Shown here piece by piece: positions 61,901 through 64,000 of a DNA stretch of 64,000 bases. The position numbers were made by a program, and so were the translations under genes. The stretch's first letter is position 1; every line of letters begins with the position of its first letter. The DNA lies in contig OY754475.1 of assembly GCA_963575645.1 (NCBI GenBank), forward strand, positions 5,456,001-5,520,000, in the 5' to 3' direction. The notes below the pieces were generated by a model. It worked only from the letters and a program-made list of their open reading frames with translations. It was not told the DNA's origin and made no database searches. Source of the DNA: Xanthostigma xanthostigma. Lineage: Eukaryota > Arthropoda > Insecta > Raphidioptera > Raphidiidae.

Positions 61901-62606
61901 TTGTTTGATCTGTTCAAAGCTGGGTGCGTGCAATGCAAGATCTGAAAATGAGAATACATTTTTCGAAACGTCGGCCACAACCATTTTTATAAATTAATCA
62001 GCTAAACTACCCTTCGACATTTAATATTTATTGTAACAAAACTAATACATTGAAGGAGATTTATTTGGTTGAGGAACAATAGAAATAAGCTTTACCTTGT
62101 GGCCAACGTTTCGAAAATTATATTTTCATTCTCAGGACAATTTACCATTTCAACTTGCATTGAGGCCCTGAGGATGGAAATAATATTTTCGAAACGTTGG
62201 CCACAAGCGATACTTTGGTAAAGCTTATTTCTATTGTTCCTCAACCAAATAAATCTTCTTCAATACATATTTTGGAACAAAACTTCTACTAATACCGACA
62301 ATATTCCTTTTGGTTTCAGAACGAAGAACTCCAAACTATTTTACTGGAATATTCTACAAGGGCAAAAACTGAAGAGGAATATTTTCAAACTTTGTTGTTC
62401 ATTAATAAAATTCGTAATTTCCCAGTTAAATTCAACGCAATATTTTTTGATATCAAGTTACCGCTATTTTCCTCAGTAAGTTTTTCAAAATAGTTTTCGA
62501 AAAAACGCTGAACTTTTTTAAATTAAAATATTTTTTTTAGCTACTTGGAAACATCGTCACGTATGTTCTTGTGGCTTTACAGTTTCAAATAAATGACAGT
62601 AAATAA
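58904..62606 (+). CDS. Gustatory receptor, isoform with 5' exon A
   Basis: Insect gustatory receptors are seven-helix ligand-gated channels in the sensory neuron membrane. Exon A, 58904-59893, encodes 330 residues with six hydrophobic stretches and the family block ADQKIDYLRIVHEHLCEVFR. It ends at a strong phase-0 donor (ACC|GTAAGT). No C-terminal exon follows before the second receptor start at 60692. The exons 62320-62475 (EELQTILLEYSTRAKTEEEY, then NFPVKFNAIFFDIKLPLFSS) and 62541-62606 (NIVTYVLVALQFQ) are in matching phase, giving 403 aa. The TYVLVALQF motif is the gustatory receptor signature. Joining A to these shared exons is inference; a separate A pseudogene is the alternative. Confidence 0.75.
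60692..62606 (+). CDS. Gustatory receptor, isoform with 5' exon B
   Basis: Exon B, 60692-61672, encodes 327 residues paralogous to exon A (FLWCRVYFVFPIIWND, STAQKIDYLRIIHENLCVVF) and ends at a phase-0 donor (ATG|GTAATT). It is followed in phase by 62320-62475 and 62541-62606, for 400 aa in total, the usual receptor length. The last exons carry the conserved seventh helix with TYVLVALQF and a short tail ending NDSK. The ATG opens a hydrophobic N-terminal pattern aligned with exon A. The intron before 62320 contains an inverted-repeat element. Ligand and subfamily cannot be told by eye. Confidence 0.85.
61930..62275. repeat. Inverted-repeat element with repeated CTGA...GAAACGTTGGCC hairpins
   Basis: GGTTGAGGAACAATAGAAAT, AAGCTTTACC and TTGTGGCCAACGTTTCGAAA at 62070-62125 are mirrored at 62185-62250. 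Each arm carries the hairpin CCTGAGRATGRAAAT...ATTTTCGAAACG. A third, related hairpin without the outer arms lies at 61940-61985. The element sits in the intron before the shared receptor exon. Confidence 0.65.
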
Positions 62607-63065
62607 CTGAATTAAAATTTATAAAATGTTAGACCTATTTGAGTGTATTTTATCACTGTTTTTAACAGTATGTGAGAGAAGGTCAATAAATAAATTTGGG
62701 GTGTGTACGGTTTTTTTATACAACATAATATTCAGGCTTAAGAAGTTGTCTTAGGTTTGTCTAATAAATATTAGTATGAACAATTAGACTTATGTTTAAG
62801 AAAAAATAAATTCCACGTGGACGAAGTCGCGGGTCACGGCTAGTTTGAAATAAAAATATACATTTTTCTACAACGTCGAGGGTCTACTGTAATATTCTGG
62901 CTAATTTATTTGATAAATCGACTCTTTATTAGGCAGATAGACTTTCATTTTTATTGAGGTTTATATTATATATTTTACTTCCTGTGTTATTTTTAAACGC
63001 TTTATATTAGTTTGGGTTGTAAATATGTGTGTATGTATGTCCGTAACGGAATCTTTGAGCATAAT

Positions 63066-63480
63066 TTTCACCAATTTCCCGAAGTCTGATTAATTTGAAA
63101 CTTTGCATACGTATCAAGGACCGATGACAATGCAATAATTTGATAACAGTTTCCCATTATCCTTATTAGGACCCCCAGGATTAATAAATTCTTTTATAGA
63201 TCCTCTGTAGTAAACGCTTTATTTTCACCAATTTCCCGAAGTCTGATTAATTTGAAACTTTGCATACGTATCAAGGACCGATGACAATGCAATAATTTGA
63301 TAACAGTTTCCCATTATCCTTATTAGGACCCCCAGGATTAATAAATTCTTTTCCCGAAGTCTGATTAATTTGAAACTTTGCATACGTATCAAGGACCGAT
63401 GACAATGCAATAATTTGATAACAGTTTCCCATTATCCTTATTAGGACCCCCAGGATTAATAAATTCTTTTATAGATCCTC
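63066..63480. repeat. Tandem repeat, three units of about 125-160 bp
   Basis: Units near 63066, 63227 and 63354 share CCCGAAGTCTGATTAATTTG, GCATACGTATCAAGGACCGA, ATTATCCTTATTAGGACCCC and AGGATTAATAAATTCTTTT with almost no change. Unit 2 lacks the ATAGATCCTC tail. Confidence 0.85.
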
Positions 63481-63492
63481 AAACTAAAAAGT

Positions 63493-63723
63493 GAAAAATA
63501 AAATATAGTTTAAAAAAAACTAAAAAACACGCTTTATATCGGACTAAAAAGTAAAAAATAATTGTTTTAAAATAAGCTTAAAAAGCGTTGGGCGCTCGAT
63601 GTACGAAAATGTGGAACAAAGCGCCCAACGCTTTTTAAGCTTATTTTAAAACAATTATTTTTTACTTTTTAGTCCGATATAAAGCGTGTTTTTTAGTTTT
63701 TTTTAAACTATATTTTATTTTTC
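63493..63723. repeat. Long perfect inverted repeat, arms of about 100 bp
   Basis: The left arm includes ACACGCTTTATATCGGACTA and AAGCTTAAAAAGCGTTGGGCGC. The right arm is its exact inverse, and the loop is about 22 bp (TCGATGTACGAAAATGTGGA region). It directly follows the tandem repeat. Confidence 0.82.
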
Positions 63724-63807
63724 CTACGTTGGTGTTGTGTTTGATACAAAAGTGACCTCGACGACTGAGGTTGGCAGGCCTCACTTTCATTTACGTTTAT
63801 CAATGAG

Positions 63808-63991
63808 GTAGGGGAGGACGGGGTCTATTGTAACACGGGTCAATTGTAACAGTGACTATTTTAGTGACATTTACCAACAAAATCAGAAAATGATACTACT
63901 GCATTGATGTACATTCAGTCACCAGCGACTCATTTTGTTGGTAAATGTCACTAAAATAGTCACTGTTACAATTGACCCCGTCCTCCCCTAC
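63808..63991. repeat. Inverted-repeat element GTAGGGGAGGACGGGGTC
   Basis: Ends GTAGGGGAGGACGGGGTC and GACCCCGTCCTCCCCTAC are perfect inverses. The inner arms TCAATTGTAACAGTGACTAT and ATAGTCACTGTTACAATTGA pair as well. The left arm has an extra 14 bp (TATTGTAACACGGG). It is a miniature element of a type widespread in insects. Confidence 0.78.
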
Positions 63992-64000
63992 TTTATTTAC

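Overview
The window is AT-rich nuclear DNA of an insect. The evidence is a set of intron-containing genes of insect type: a knickkopf/Skeletor cuticle pair, an insect gustatory receptor ending in the TYhhhhhQF signature, fem-1, DCAF10 and FANK1 homologues. These sit among many small non-autonomous transposons. The order cannot be fixed from sequence alone. Several repeat types (the ends carrying GTCGACGAAAAAACGGTGGC and hAT-like CAGTGGCGGATTTAC) are the kind common in Lepidoptera, Hemiptera and Coleoptera.

Layout. (1) 3-1807 (+) is the 3' end of a fem-1 (FEM1B-like) gene. (2) 4014-8623 (-) is a complete nine-exon knickkopf (knk) gene of 679 aa. (3) 10317-12348 (+) is a four-exon FANK1-like gene whose last intron appears to be GC-AG. 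(4) 14507-18376 (-) is a six-exon DCAF10 gene of 586 aa. (5) 19830-55347 (-) holds the last eight exons of a Skeletor/Knk3-type gene that continues beyond what I could identify on its 5' side. Its last exon is 4 kb long and encodes twelve near-identical 36-residue repeats separated by furin-type RTKR sites. (6) Nested in one of its introns, at 41748-42599 (-), is an unrecognised Q/N-rich ORF with a hydrophobic N-terminus and a TATA box. (7) 58904-62606 (+) is a gustatory receptor locus. Two alternative long 5' exons (330 and 327 codons) both have phase-0 donors and share two 3' exons.

How the genes relate. knk and Skeletor belong to one DM13-DOMON family that acts in chitin and cuticle organisation. 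They lie on the same strand about 11 kb apart (knk start to Skeletor stop), with two unrelated genes between them. fem-1 and DCAF10 encode substrate receptors of CUL2 and CUL4 ubiquitin ligases, and nothing suggests they are co-regulated with the cuticle genes. The receptor gene lies on the opposite strand, upstream of the first Skeletor exon I can see, so it may sit inside a Skeletor 5' intron.

Most of the rest is mobile-element debris. There are several hAT-type elements with readable 8-bp target duplications and a three-copy family with TATAATACGCGCCACG ends. There are many long and some perfect inverted repeats, and a miniature LTR element with a recognisable lysine-tRNA primer site nested in an older repeat. 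A decayed mariner transposase tail lies in a DCAF10 intron. The strongest candidate for something undescribed is the Skeletor repeat tail, which reads like a multicopy peptide precursor held on a cuticle protein.
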